Assembly (NCBI RefSeq): GCF_038502225.1
Contig: NC_091391.1
Coordinates: 866,502-930,501, forward strand
Direction: 5' to 3'
Length of the DNA: 64,000 nucleotides
From: Cherax quadricarinatus
Taxonomy: Eukaryota; Arthropoda; Malacostraca; Decapoda; Parastacidae
In this document: piece by piece, positions 44,347-54,709 of the stretch
Layout of the letters: the number at the start of each line of letters is the position of its first letter
How positions within the stretch are numbered: the first letter of the stretch is position 1
Notes under the pieces: generated by a model
Databases searched by the model: none
The model's input: only the letters and a program-made list of their open reading frames with translations
What the model was told of the DNA's origin: nothing
Translations under genes and position numbers: made by a program

Positions 44347-44458
44347 CTTAAATGGTCCAATTATTATTATTATAATCAAAAAGAAGCACTAAGCCACAAG
44401 GGCTATACAGCTTAAATGGTCCAAACGTATATATACGTTTTTTCAACATCTGAAAGTA

Positions 44459-44504
<46 letters not shown>

Positions 44505-44534
44505 AATTATTATTTTTTTTTTTAAATTTGAAAA

Positions 44535-44576
<42 letters not shown>

Positions 44577-44688
44577 TTTATCTACATTTATTGTTTTGTT
44601 ATATTTGAAAATATATAAAAAAAAAAAAATAGATCTACTTTTTTAGCAATACGAATTTGAACGTCAATCTGTTTGGACCGTTTAAGGG
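44347..44688. mobile_element. piggyBac-type MITE carrying a SINE D insertion
   Basis: The left end TTAAATGGTCCAAACG and right end GTTTGGACCGTTTAAGGG are inverted; the inner part has GTATATATAC and two long A-runs (44463-44502 and 44540-44574). A 50-base SINE D fragment (44361-44410) lies within the left terminus, flanked by the exact 14-base duplication CTTAAATGGTCCAA at 44347-44360 and 44411-44424. Confidence 0.85.
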
Positions 44689-45048
44689 CTAGATAAATTA
44701 TTAGCAAGTAAGGTTTTATTCAGTGGTGGTGCTTGGGGGGAAGGGGGCTGAAACCCCCAAAACCCTATAAAAAAATAATATCTGCCTCAAGACAAGTCCT
44801 CTAGCCTTTTCTTCCAACCAGATTGCCATCCCTAAATGCTTCCTATATGAACTTCAGGAGCTATGAGCCTGGCCCATGGCCGGGCTCAGAGAGTAGAGAA
44901 ACTCTTGAAACTCTTCAAAGGTGCATCAAAGGTACCTCTAGTTTTAATGGGTTTGAGCAGAATCAATAGACATGTATAAGAGTGTGGTATAAACCTTGGT
45001 AATAGATACCGACAAGTTAGTTTAGAAAGACACGTAAGCAAACTCTAG

Positions 45049-45125
45049 GACATAGTTATCAGAAAACGTTTCAATCGTGGGACCTTGATCAAGGTCCCAC
45101 AATTGAAACGTTTCCTAATAAATAC
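45049..45125. repeat. short foldback
   Basis: GAAAACGTTTCAATCGTGGG and CCCACAATTGAAACGTTTCC are inverted with a small loop. A similar, less perfect hairpin (CGTTTTATTGTGGCAACGTT / AAACGCTGCCACAATAAAAA) lies at 46079-46150. Confidence 0.75.
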
Positions 45126-46444
45126 AGTATGTCCTAGTGCTTGTATACATATCATTTTAAACCATGTATAAGAGTACTAAATGTACTAAAAGTAACAGAG
45201 ATCCAAACTTTTAACTTTGTCGGAAGTTGGGATTGTTTACACAACTTACGCCATCTCCTCACTCCCTCAGTAAGAAAAACGGTTGGATCACTTTTTCTGC
45301 CGTTACCTGACTCTGTTCCACTACCTCTCCCAATCCAAAAAACAGTGTTATATAGTCATTCCCACTTAATATCTGAATTACGTCTCACTTTCTTTTCAAG
45401 ATGTCTGTCGAATCTAAATGCTTAAGTCTAAAATGAACGTAAATAAAAATGAGTCTCTCCCTGTTAAACAATTAGGTACATCAAACATTTTGATATCTTG
45501 TTAACTAATAAAAACTCGTTCATCAAAAGATAACATATAGATTCACATTTCTCAGTGATATAATAGGTGATGTGTGAGCACATCTGCGGCTATGTGTTGC
45601 TGGCCTAACTTTCCGACTTACATTCTAACTCTTAACACACATACCTAACCTAACCCAATTACTTGTTAACTGTCTTTATTTAAAAAATTGTCTTAATTTA
45701 TTAAAACAATAACTTTTTGTCATGTATTAAAAAGTGTAGAGTAATGTGGTATTTACAGTGAAGCTCAATCTCACAATGGACTAAAATTAGATCCCATAGT
45801 TAGAATATAAACCTAAAAACCCTTTCACCATAAACCCACACTCAGGCAACGAATCTCACGATGAGTCTGACCCATAGTCGGGCTCCAGGAGTAGAAAAAC
45901 TCTTGGAACTCATCAAAGGTATCAACGAAGTTTTGGTCCAGAATGAACCAAAACAGTATCATAAAATTCCTCTCCCAAAAATGGGTTTTTGGTGATCTGT
46001 TCCAGCCACAGTATTGTGTAATAATGTTGGTAGAATTATCGACAATATGTTAGGTAAAAGGAACCAAGTGCAACTAATTTGACGTTTTATTGTGGCAACG
46101 TTCTGCCAAGCTCCTGGAGAGCAAAACGCTGCCACAATAAAAATGTCACATTAGTTGCATGTGTCATTTACCTAACACAGTATTATGGTCCGATATTCTT
46201 TAAAACCTTGTTTATTTACACGATGGTACTTTAGTTCTTATTTACTGCAATACACTGGACAGTTTAGGGAGATAAATAAGGTACTGTACATGGGATTTAT
46301 ACAAATAATTTTGTATATTATCTGTATACTGATTTTCATAAAATATAACAAAATTTAAATTAAGGCATAAAAGTGTCTATCTTTTGCTATAGTTATGGCT
46401 AAACTACGTCAAATTTTGTTATTGTACTATTTAAGTTTTCCTAT
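45126..46444. other. AT-rich sequence without a supported gene
   Basis: A 94-codon plus-strand frame at 45141-45425 has no recognisable domain and no supporting context. The only structure seen is the hairpin at 46079-46150. Confidence 0.4.
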
Positions 46445-46720
46445 CAATTGGTCAATGCTTCTCCTGCAGTAGCTGAATAGGAAAATACAGTTAGCTCTCT
46501 TAAAAACCTTCTCTGTATAGTAATTTTTTTTTTTTTGTAAATACACTTGAAAAAGTGACTCGAAAATTAAATAGCATGTACTATGAAGGCCTTTCCACAA
46601 GCTCTTAAATTTCAGATGTGCTTTTCCAATGTCAATTACAAAAAAATTGCACCGTTTGGAGGAGGTTTATAAGAGAGATGTCTGTAGTTATGTAGTATTT
46701 ATCAGGCTGCCAGGGTAGTC
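46445..46720. repeat. dispersed repeat E, copy 2
   Basis: Resembles 57310-57540 over about 200 bases (GTTAGCTCTCTTA, TTTTTGTAAATACACTTGAA, GAAGGCCTTTCC) and more weakly 39210-39470. Confidence 0.6.
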
Positions 46721-46968
46721 ATTACACACTGGAATGTTTATTATTCTGATGCTCGGCTGTATATAAATTTTGCAATTATGAAGACAGGGCAGGAAATCAT
46801 GTTGACATAGTAATAAAATAAATCTACAATGCTATATTTATAAATTTAAGGATGACCTGGGTGTCCCTGGGAAGGCAAAAGAAATTGGATAATCTGTTGT
46901 ACAAATACTGTAAAACAAAGAGGCAAGTTCCTGGTCCTTGACAGGCTATGCTGTTGTTTCAGTGACAC

Positions 46969-47130
46969 AAATATACGTGTGTGTACAAATAACTCGCACA
47001 TAAAAGAGAGAAGCTTGGACCATTGACTTTTTCAATGGTCCAAGTCGGACCGAAATGTCGTCATAAGCTTCTCTCTTTTATGTGCAGGTTATTTGTGTAT
47101 TGTTCCAGTCACGGTATTGTGCCTTTTTTG
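46969..47130. repeat. foldback element
   Basis: CAAATAACTCGCACATAAAA and TTTTATGTGCAGGTTATTTG are outer inverted arms, and GAAGCTTGGACCATTGA is part of the inner pairing. The same outer phrase occurs at 53116 and 63833. Confidence 0.8.
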
Positions 47131-47394
47131 TTATTTACGTGTGTGAAAATAATTTGCTTACACAGCATCCTACCAAGTTCAGTTTTATCCCTGATCCGAC
47201 CTTATATGTGAACAGTTACTCTTCTGCTTACATACATCACACACACAACTACAAGAAACCTACACAGAGTAGTAAAGTAGACCTAATATCTTATCATAAA
47301 TAAGTGTTTATTCCACATTAATATTCTGAATATCCTCCAGTTTGATAAATTATTGAAGAACAACCATGCAAGTTTACACTGTCAAACACCACAA

Positions 47395-47770
47395 TGAATG
47401 TTCACTAATAACCCGCATGGAGAAAGAAACACAGGTTGACTGATCTGCATATTTTGGCCCCCCCTTCTGGGATCCTCTTCATCTGCTGAAGAGGATCCCA
47501 GAAGAAGGTTGAAATACAGTGGACCCCCGGTTAACGATATTTTTTCCCTCCAGAAGTATGTTCAGGTGCCAGTACTGACCGAATTTATTCCCATAAGAAA
47601 TATTGTGAAGTAGATTAGTCCATTTCAGACCCCCAAACATACACGTACAAACGCACTTACATAAATACACTTACATAATTGGTCGCATTCGGAGGTAATC
47701 GTTATGCGGGGGTCCACTGTATACAGATCAGTTAACTTCCCGTGTTTCTGTCTCCATGTGGGTTATTACT
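47395..47770. repeat. foldback element with a 203-bp MITE inserted
   Basis: AATAACCCGCATGGAG and CTCCATGTGGGTTATT are the outer arms, with CTTCTGGGATCCTCTTCATC / TGAAGAGGATCCCAGAAG inner arms. The MITE at 47517-47719 interrupts it at a TA. The homologous element at 60569-60740 lacks the MITE and shows the empty site. Confidence 0.85.
47517..47719 (+). mobile_element. pogo/Tigger-like 203-bp MITE
   Basis: Complete copy, CAGTGGACCCCCGG to CGGGGGTCCACTG, with TA flanks. The insertion site is documented by the empty relative at 60.69 kb. Confidence 0.93.
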
Positions 47771-47982
47771 GAGCATTGACAAGTGCTCATTACACTTTAG
47801 TTATTCACCATAATAAGTGTTCAATCGTCACAATTGCCTCTTTGATGCCATCGCTCTTACTCTCAAATGTTTCAAGAATCAATTAGATCTCTTTGTAATG
47901 AGAAATATTTTTCAATACAATTTTATACAACACTACACTGTTGCTAAATAAATATCTTTTAGCAAAACTTCCGCAATGTTAA

Positions 47983-50418
47983 TTACAGAGACCACAATGT
48001 TCGGACATGTTCCCACTGAGCGTACGCATATGGTGGCTGATATGTTTGTTGAATTAGTAGTTTCCCGTCTGCATCACATTCGAATGGTTTCTTGTCATTT
48101 TGAACTACCACATGACTATTCTGGTCCTTCTGCTGCACTGGTATCTGTTTTGCAAATTCAGCCTCTCTCCTCTCTGTATGAACAAAGCTATGGCTGTTAA
48201 GATGGCTTTCCTGCGTAAATCGCTTTCCACAATGTGTGCACTCAAATCTCTTCTCACTGTGCACGTACCTATGGCTACAAAGGTAACTCTCGTGAGAAAA
48301 TCGCTTGCCGCAGACCTCACATGCGAATTTTTTTTCCTCTGTGTGCACAAATTTGTGAGTCATCAGATGGTTCTCATGGATGAACCTCTTCCCACATTCA
48401 TCACATGCATATTTTTTCTCATCATCATTCATATATTTATGGGTATTTATATGATTCTTCTGCATCATTTGTTTTCCCCATTGCTGGTACTCAGCTTTCT
48501 TCCCACTGTGTGTAAATTTATGGCTGTTTAGATGAATTTCCTGGCCAAATCGTTTTCCACATTCATCGCATTCAAATTTTTTCTCTTCGTTATGCACAAA
48601 CATGTGGCTACTGAGATGGCTTTCCTGAGAGAACCGTTTCCTACACACCTGACATTCATATTTCTTTTCTTCACTGTGCATAAATCTGTGGCTATTAAGG
48701 TGGCTGCTCTGACTAAAACGCTTACCGCAAACATCACATTCAAAATTCTTATCACTGTGCACAAGCATATGACTATTAAGATGGCTTTCCATATTGAATC
48801 TTTTGCTACACAGAGGGCATTCAAATTTTTTTTCATTATGTACTAGCATGTGACTGTTCAGGTGACTCTCCATATTGAATCTTTTACTACAGATTTCACA
48901 TTCAAATTTCTTTTCGTCACTGTGTACTAACATATGGCTATTAAGATGACATTCCATATTGAATCTCTTACCACAAACTGTACACTCGAAATTTTTATCC
49001 TCACTGTGCACTAACATATGGCTATTCAGATGACTCTCCATGTGAAAGCGTTTGGCACACAACATGCAGGAAAACTTTTTTTCGTTATGCACGAGCATAT
49101 GACTTCGGAGGTGACTTTCCATGTTGAATCGTTTAGTGCATAGCGGACACTCAAACTTTTTCTCGTTATGGACGAGCATGTGGCTATTGAGGTGACTCTC
49201 CATGTTGAACCTCTTGCCGCACATTTCGCATTCGAACTTCCTATCCTCGTTGTGCACCAGCATATGGCTCGTCAAGTGGCATTCCATGTTAAATCTTTTG
49301 CTGCAAATTTGACATCCAAATTTTTTATCTTCACTATGAACAAGCATATGACTTGTTAGATGGTTTTCCATTGCAAAGCGCTTGTTGCACACCTCGCATT
49401 CAAAGTTTTTTTCTACTGTATGAACAAGGATATGGCTGTTCAGATGGCTTTCCATATTGAATCTCTTCCCGCATACTTCACACTCGAACCTCTTCTCGTT
49501 ATGCACCAGCATATGACTTACAAGGTGACTCTCCATTGTAAATCGTTTATGACACAACAGACACTCGAACTTTTTCTCACTGGTATGAACAAGCATGTGA
49601 CTGTTCAAATGCAGCTCCAAGGGGAATCGTTTGTCACACTGAGGACATTCAAATTTTTTATCCTCGTTGTGAACGACCATATGACTGTTCAGTTGAACTT
49701 CCATGTGAAAACGCTTACCACACATCACGCACTCAAACTTTTTGTCCTCATCATTATGAACAAGCATATGGCTTTTAAGATGGCTTTCCATGTTATATCG
49801 TTTACCGCACAATAAACATTCGTGATTTTTATCTTTACAATGCTTTAACATATGGCTGTTCAGATGGCTTCTCTGCGTGTATCGTTTTCTACATATTTCG
49901 CATTCATATTTTCTGTCCATGCAGTGTACTAGCATGTGGCTATTTAGATGATTTTGCATTGCAAACCTTTTGTCACAGATTTCGCATTCGTATTTCTTCT
50001 CAGTGATGTGTACGTGCATATGACTTGTCAGATAGTTTTCCATTGTGAATCGTTTACCACAAACTTCGCATTCAAACTTTTTTTCCCTGCTGTGTTCTAG
50101 CATATGCCCATTAAGATGACTTTCCATACTAAATCTCTTATCGCATATTTTACACTCAAAGTTCTTCTCTTTGGTATGCCATTGTATGTGGCTGGTGAGA
50201 TGACTTTTCTGCGCATATCGTTTACCGCATCTCTCACATTCGTACGGCTTATCGCCATCTAGCAGATGACTGGGTTCTTTAACAGTTACATTATTTTCTT
50301 GGATGTGGTAATGTCCGTAAAAACTAGGAGGGTGGTGTATCAGGGTCTGCGTTCCAACGGCAGTCGTCTGGCTCACTTTATGAAATTTTCCAGGGTAAGG
50401 AATGTGTAGCCCTTCCAT
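47983..50418 (-). CDS. multi-C2H2 zinc-finger protein, 811 residues, single exon
   Basis: After an N-terminal stretch of about 58 residues without a recognised domain (no BTB, ZAD or KRAB), the protein is an almost unbroken series of C2H2 fingers of 27-29 residues from about residue 59 to 755. I count 24 with both Cys and both His. One unit (about 48430-48500) has lost both cysteines (AEYQQWGKQM), and the C-terminal tail ends in a degenerate finger. Linkers are mostly NEKK or SEDKK and not TGEKP. Many fingers share the helix NMESHLNSHMLVH. Repeats differ mainly at third codon positions while the protein stays alike, which indicates selection on the protein. Such proteins normally bind DNA in the nucleus; the target is unknown. 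The start at 50418 is the first Met of the open frame; an upstream coding exon cannot be excluded. Confidence 0.88.
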   Translation of the reverse strand: MEGLHIPYPGKFHKVSQTTAVGTQTLIHHPPSFYGHYHIQENNVTVKEPSHLLDGDKPYECERCGKRYAQKSHLTSHIQWHTKEKNFECKICDKRFSMESHLNGHMLEHSREKKFECEVCGKRFTMENYLTSHMHVHITEKKYECEICDKRFAMQNHLNSHMLVHCMDRKYECEICRKRYTQRSHLNSHMLKHCKDKNHECLLCGKRYNMESHLKSHMLVHNDEDKKFECVMCGKRFHMEVQLNSHMVVHNEDKKFECPQCDKRFPLELHLNSHMLVHTSEKKFECLLCHKRFTMESHLVSHMLVHNEKRFECEVCGKRFNMESHLNSHILVHTVEKNFECEVCNKRFAMENHLTSHMLVHSEDKKFGCQICSKRFNMECHLTSHMLVHNEDRKFECEMCGKRFNMESHLNSHMLVHNEKKFECPLCTKRFNMESHLRSHMLVHNEKKFSCMLCAKRFHMESHLNSHMLVHSEDKNFECTVCGKRFNMECHLNSHMLVHSDEKKFECEICSKRFNMESHLNSHMLVHNEKKFECPLCSKRFNMESHLNSHMLVHSDKNFECDVCGKRFSQSSHLNSHRFMHSEEKKYECQVCRKRFSQESHLSSHMFVHNEEKKFECDECGKRFGQEIHLNSHKFTHSGKKAEYQQWGKQMMQKNHINTHKYMNDDEKKYACDECGKRFIHENHLMTHKFVHTEEKKFACEVCGKRFSHESYLCSHRYVHSEKRFECTHCGKRFTQESHLNSHSFVHTERREAEFAKQIPVQQKDQNSHVVVQNDKKPFECDADGKLLIQQTYQPPYAYAQWEHVRTLWSL

Positions 50419-50690
50419 TATGAGGAATGACTGTTGTGTAATTTATATAAGTTATTCCTCAAATTGCATTTTCACGCGATCTTCTCGGTGATCACTCATC
50501 TCAGTTACATTGTTAATGCATGTTGTCTTGTTTTCATTGTTGATTTGTATTGTCTTGCTTTTATTGGTGACTTATACTGTCTTGTTACCATTGTTGATAC
50601 ATAAAGTCTTGCTTTTGTTTTTGACAAATATTCTCTCTTGGTCTCAAGAAGATGTATCCGTGTCCATGGACCTGAAAGACACAACTTACG
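50419..50690. other. presumed upstream region of the zinc-finger gene
   Basis: On the plus strand an irregular repeat of TTGTCTTG(C/T)TTT-like phrases spans 50520-50640. I see no TATA box, splice signal or initiator I would trust. Confidence 0.3.
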
Positions 50691-51255
50691 TGAGACACTC
50701 AATAAAGTATAGAGTACAAGGTACACTAGACACACTCAGTAAAGTATTGAGTACAAGGTACACTAGAGACACTCAAAATATTGAGTACAAGGTACATTAG
50801 AGATACTCAATGAAGTATAGAGTACAAGGTACACTAGAGATACTCAATAAAGTAAAGAGTACAAGGTTCATTAGATGCTCAATAAAGTATAGAGTACAAG
50901 ATACATTAGAGACAACAAAATATACAGAGTACAAAGTGCACTAGAGATACTCAATAAAGTATTGAGTACAAGGTACATTAGAGATAATAAAGTATAGAGT
51001 ACAGTGGTACCTTGAGTTACGAACTTAATTCATTCCAGAAGGCTGTCCGATAAGGAACGAATTTGTTCCCATAAGGAATAATGTAAATTAGGTTAGTCCA
51101 TTTCAGAACCCCAAAAATACACTTACAAAAGTACTTACAAAAAAACACTTACATAATTGTTTGAGTTGGGAGCTGTTCGAAACTCGAGGTACCACTCTAC
51201 AGGGTACATTAGAGATACTCAATGAAGTATAAAGTACAAGGTACATTAGAGTACA
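50690..51255. repeat. 37-bp tandem repeat interrupted by a MITE
   Basis: Units with ACTCAATAAAGTATAGAGTA and CAAGGTACACTAGAG run imperfectly to about 51000 and resume at 51200-51255. The MITE at 51002-51197 sits in a TA of one unit. Confidence 0.85.
51002..51197 (+). mobile_element. pogo/Tigger-like MITE, second family (196 bp)
   Basis: CAGTGGTACCTTGAGTTACG and CGAAACTCGAGGTACCACTC are inverted termini with TA on both sides. Its internal phrase (TTGTTCCCATAAGGAATAAT, TTAGTCCATTTCAGA) is related to the 203-bp family, so both families descend from one source. Confidence 0.88.
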
Positions 51256-51355
51256 AGGTATATTAAAAATCCTATAATTGCTTATTATTGCTATTTAATA
51301 ACTTCATACAGACAGATAATGGCCTTAATTAGACAAAACATGCTCAAGTGAATAC

Positions 51356-51651
51356 AAAAGTGGCCCGGTGGCTAAAGCTCCCGCTTCACACACGGAGGGC
51401 CCAGGTTCGATTCCCGGCGGGTGGAAACATTTCGACACGTTTCCTTACACTATTGTCCTGTTCACCTAGCAGCAAATAGATACCTGGGTGTTAGTCGACT
51501 GGTGTGGGTCGCATCCTGGGGGACAAGATTGAGGACCCCAATGGAAATAAGTTAGACAGTCCTCAATGACGCACTGACTTTCTTGGGTTATCCTGGGTGG
51601 CTAACCCTCTGGGGTTAAAAATCCGAACGAAATCTTATCTTATCTTATCTT
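51356..51651 (+). mobile_element. tRNA-derived SINE, complete-looking
   Basis: A box region TGGCCCGGTGGCTAAAGCTC, B box GGTTCGATTCCCGG, body phrases CTGTTCACCTAGCAGCAAAT and CTGGTGTGGGTCGCATCCTG, 3' region TTGGGTTATCCTGGGTGGCT-AACCCTC, and an (ATCTT)n tail. The 3' region contains the core of the 33-bp satellite at 24.6-34.1 kb. Confidence 0.92.
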
Positions 51652-52460
51652 ACAACATTTGGATAATGACAGATTTATAAAAATTCTGGTACAATTGTCT
51701 TCATTGGCTCACAACTAATACACTGTTGATAAAGAAATTTTAAATGTCATTCCTGACTGTCCCAGACAATTCTTAAGTCACTTGTGAGAGAAAAGGGAAG
51801 AAAGCTAAGTCAGGTCAAGTGAAGATAAGAAAGGATAACCTCTGTGTACCAGAGGCTATCCTCATGCAGTGCTGAATGTTGTCTAGCTTCATAAAAACTA
51901 TGTATCATGTGGAAATGTATTATTTTTCTCTAACACATTGGCCATCTCCCACCAAGGCAGTGTGGCACAAAAAAGAAGAAACACTTTCATTGTCACTCTC
52001 GCAGTGCCAAGTCACCGTCTGGAAGAGACTCGGGCAGCGACAGTACCGGAGAACCAAGAACAACTCCATCACTGTGTGGAGAGATTATTATTTTTTTATT
52101 GTACTTCTGGATTTCTCTTAATTTCACTCTCTATCACACCTTGACGACTGTCCAGGATGCACCGAATTATCTAAAATTTCTCTCCAGACAGTAGGTTAGT
52201 TCTGAATTGTTCCAGTCATGGTACTGCAACTTTTGTGCTTTTGGCTAAGTTTTGGTTAGGATTCAGATTATATAGATTTAAATTAGGGTAAGTGTCAGTA
52301 CTCACTATAATTACTCAATTCCAATTCCACACACTGAAATTTTACAAATTGTGAAAAAGGAGCGGCATGGAATTGTATTTACCCTGTTCAGCCTACTATT
52401 AACTTTCGGTTTTGAACATGTTTGTGCTGGTTCTACAATTTTGATGTTAGATCCAACATA
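51652..52460. other. sequence without a supported gene
   Basis: 51930-51990 (CATCTCCCACCAAGGCAGTG) is a reversed RTE-like LINE terminus. Nothing else is recognised. Confidence 0.4.
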
Positions 52461-52831
52461 CAGCCTCTTCTCACTTCTCGTTTTCCGATGACTTGGACTT
52501 ACGACGGCTCTCTGACCAGTATTCATACCTAAATAATACATGTTAGAGCTGATTTCCTCTATTCTGCTTATTACAGTATATATAGTATATAGAGTATATG
52601 TAGTATATATAGTATATACAGTATATATAGTATACTACTGTATAAACATTTAAAAATATACCAAAAATGTTATAAATGGCACAAAGGTGACAGTAAAACA
52701 ATATAAAAAAAAATATCAAAGATGGTTGATATAAACCCACTACCATTATAGTGTGCTCCTCACTTACCGACGAATTTGTTTACCGATGAGGTCTTAGGAA
52801 CGGAACTCCGTCATTAAGTGAGTAGAGGCTG
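52461..52831 (-). mobile_element. Tigger-like MITE, family with CAGCCTCT termini
   Basis: The termini CAGCCTCTTCTCACTT and AAGTGAGTAGAGGCTG are inverted and flanked by TA. The interior includes a GTATATATA microsatellite at 52573-52638 and matches, in reverse, the composite copy at 58655-59499. It is non-coding. Confidence 0.85.
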
Positions 52832-52844
52832 TATATCACATACA

Positions 52845-53032
52845 AGTCGTGGAGGCAGGAAATACACTGCCTGCACTCTGAAGGATGGGATGTGGATATA
52901 TTGCAGTTTTTCTAACGGTAGTGTCAGCATGCTTCTGGCAAGACAGTGATGGAGTGAGTGATGACGAAAGTGTTTCTTCTTTTTCGGGTCACCCTACCCT
53001 GGTGGGAAACGGCCGATGTGTTAATAAAAAAA
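52845..53032 (+). mobile_element. RTE-like LINE 3' UTR
   Basis: About 185 bases match 62150-62335: ACACTGCCTGCACTCTGAAG, TTCTGGCAAGACAGTGATGG and GTCACCCTACCCTGGTGGGA, ending in an A-rich tail. It is strongly 5'-truncated. Confidence 0.88.
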
Positions 53033-53115
53033 CAAATAGGTTTCTGAAAAATCGTGGAGATTCTCTACCTGAACACCATTCCCAAATTTGTCAGAGACAC
53101 ACATGCCACAGTTCA

Positions 53116-53300
53116 CACAAATAACCCGCACATAGGAAAGGGGAGCTTACGATGACGTTTCAACCCAACTTGGACCACACTCACACTGTGTGACTTTGTA
53201 AGTGGTCCAAGTCAGACCGAAACATCGCCGTAAGCTCCCCTCTCCTATGTGTGGGTTATTTGTGTACTGCTCCCATCACAGTATTGTACCTTTTTGTTAT
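53116..53300. repeat. foldback element
   Basis: The outer arms CACAAATAACCCGCACATAG and CTATGTGTGGGTTATTTGTG continue inwards as GGGGAGCTTACGATG / CGTAAGCTCCCC and TTGGACCAC / GTGGTCCAA. Confidence 0.85.
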
Positions 53301-53523
53301 TTGTACCACAGTAGTCAGTCTGTTGACATACTCCTCTGGAGATGGGTTCAGCTTTATGCTTTCCCCTAGGGTCTCATATCTGAGGTTTAAAGCCTTCATT
53401 CCCTAGAACGCATTTCATAGCTGGTCCTCTCCACTGAGTTTCATAACCTTGCACTAACTGGGGTTGACATACAAAAGTTTACATGCATCATCACAGGTGA
53501 CCATCCCCCACACTGTCAGTTAA

Positions 53524-53804
53524 CCCTTAAACGGTCCAAACGTATATATACGTCCACGCGCGTAGCGCCCCAAACGTATATATATGTTTTCTTTGTCATT
53601 CATTCAACATTGCCACGATAAGCCTGAGTCACCTAGACATGAGAGAATGGGTGTGCGCACTCACTGTGTTCCATATTAAAATAATTGGGGATGCCTGGGC
53701 ACCATATGCTCTTTTTTCCTTTTAAAAGAAAAGATTTTTTTTTCCTCAAAAAAGTTGGGGCGCTACGCGAGTGAACGTATATATACGTTTGGACTGTTTA
53801 AGGG
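53524..53804. mobile_element. piggyBac-type MITE, 281 bp, with TTAA duplication
   Basis: The termini CCCTTAAACGGTCCAAACGT and ACGTTTGGACTGTTTAAGGG are long and inverted, extend through GTATATATAC and GCGCGTAGCGCCCC, and are flanked by TTAA at 53520-53523 and 53805-53808. It is non-coding. The TTAA target and CCC start place it with the piggyBac superfamily. Confidence 0.9.
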
Positions 53805-54456
53805 TTAAATGCAGATCTATGTTGTGTGTAGCGCTCCGAATGTAGATCTACATATTTTTTTTACATAAGAAAGCGTGTAAAATCAAACGCAGATCTACAT
53901 TTGGAGCACTACGCACGTGAACACAGACCTGCATTCAGATGACTATGCACGTGAACGTAGATCTACGTTCGGAGCGCAACGCACGTGAATATAGATCTAC
54001 ATTTGGACAGTTTAACCCCTTCAGGGTCCAAGGCCAAAATCTGAAGTGGTGCTCCAGTGTCCAAGAAATTTTGAAAAAAAAAAAAAAAATAATTTTTTCT
54101 TACAGAATTAAAGAGCATATTTTTGTGAAGGTAATAAGACAAAAAAAAAAAATTTCTGATCAGTACTTACCGAGATACAGTGCCAAGAAGTTTGTCCAAA
54201 ATGATGTGGTGGCGGCAACATCGACGAATTCCACAGACACACATTACTTTATTTAGCGGTTTTTATAGTTTTTTCTCTTCTTTTCCAATTTTTTTTCTTT
54301 TCCTACTAACATTTGGGGCCTGAGAGACCAATACTGTATATAATGTATATATATAAACTCACTGTATTGAACACAATAACCGCACTAAAGTTATTATCAT
54401 ATTATTGTTTACCACTGTTGTTTATTACAATAAACATGCACAAATATTGTATAATA

Positions 54457-54659
54457 CAGTGGACCCCCGGTTAACGATATTTTTTCACTCCAGAAGTATG
54501 TTCAGGTGCCAGTACTGACCGAATTTGTTCCCATAAGGAATATTGTGAAGTAGATTAGTCCATTTCAGACCCCCAAACATACACGTACAAACGCACTTAC
54601 ATAAATACACTTACATAATTGGTCGCATTCGGAGGTGATCGTTATGCGGGGGTCCACTG
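54457..54659 (+). mobile_element. pogo/Tigger-like 203-bp MITE nested in piggyBac
   Basis: Complete copy with TA flanks within the 3' untranslated part of the piggyBac element, so it inserted later than the piggyBac. Confidence 0.93.
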
Positions 54660-54709
54660 TACTAATGTTCTATCATATATTTACATATTTACAATCACTG
54701 GACATGGTT

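Noticed and set aside
45141..45425. A 94-codon plus-strand frame
   Set aside because: No recognisable domain, no homologous second copy and no splice or start context that I could support.
48100..48531. A plus-strand frame of 143 codons and other frames opposite the zinc-finger gene
   Set aside because: They are antisense shadows of the C2H2 coding sequence, shaped by its repeat structure.
51356..51430. A functional tRNA gene
   Set aside because: A and B boxes are present, but the sequence does not fold into a full cloverleaf by eye, and it continues into a SINE body with a simple-repeat tail. The same applies to 1448, 20227 and 34709.
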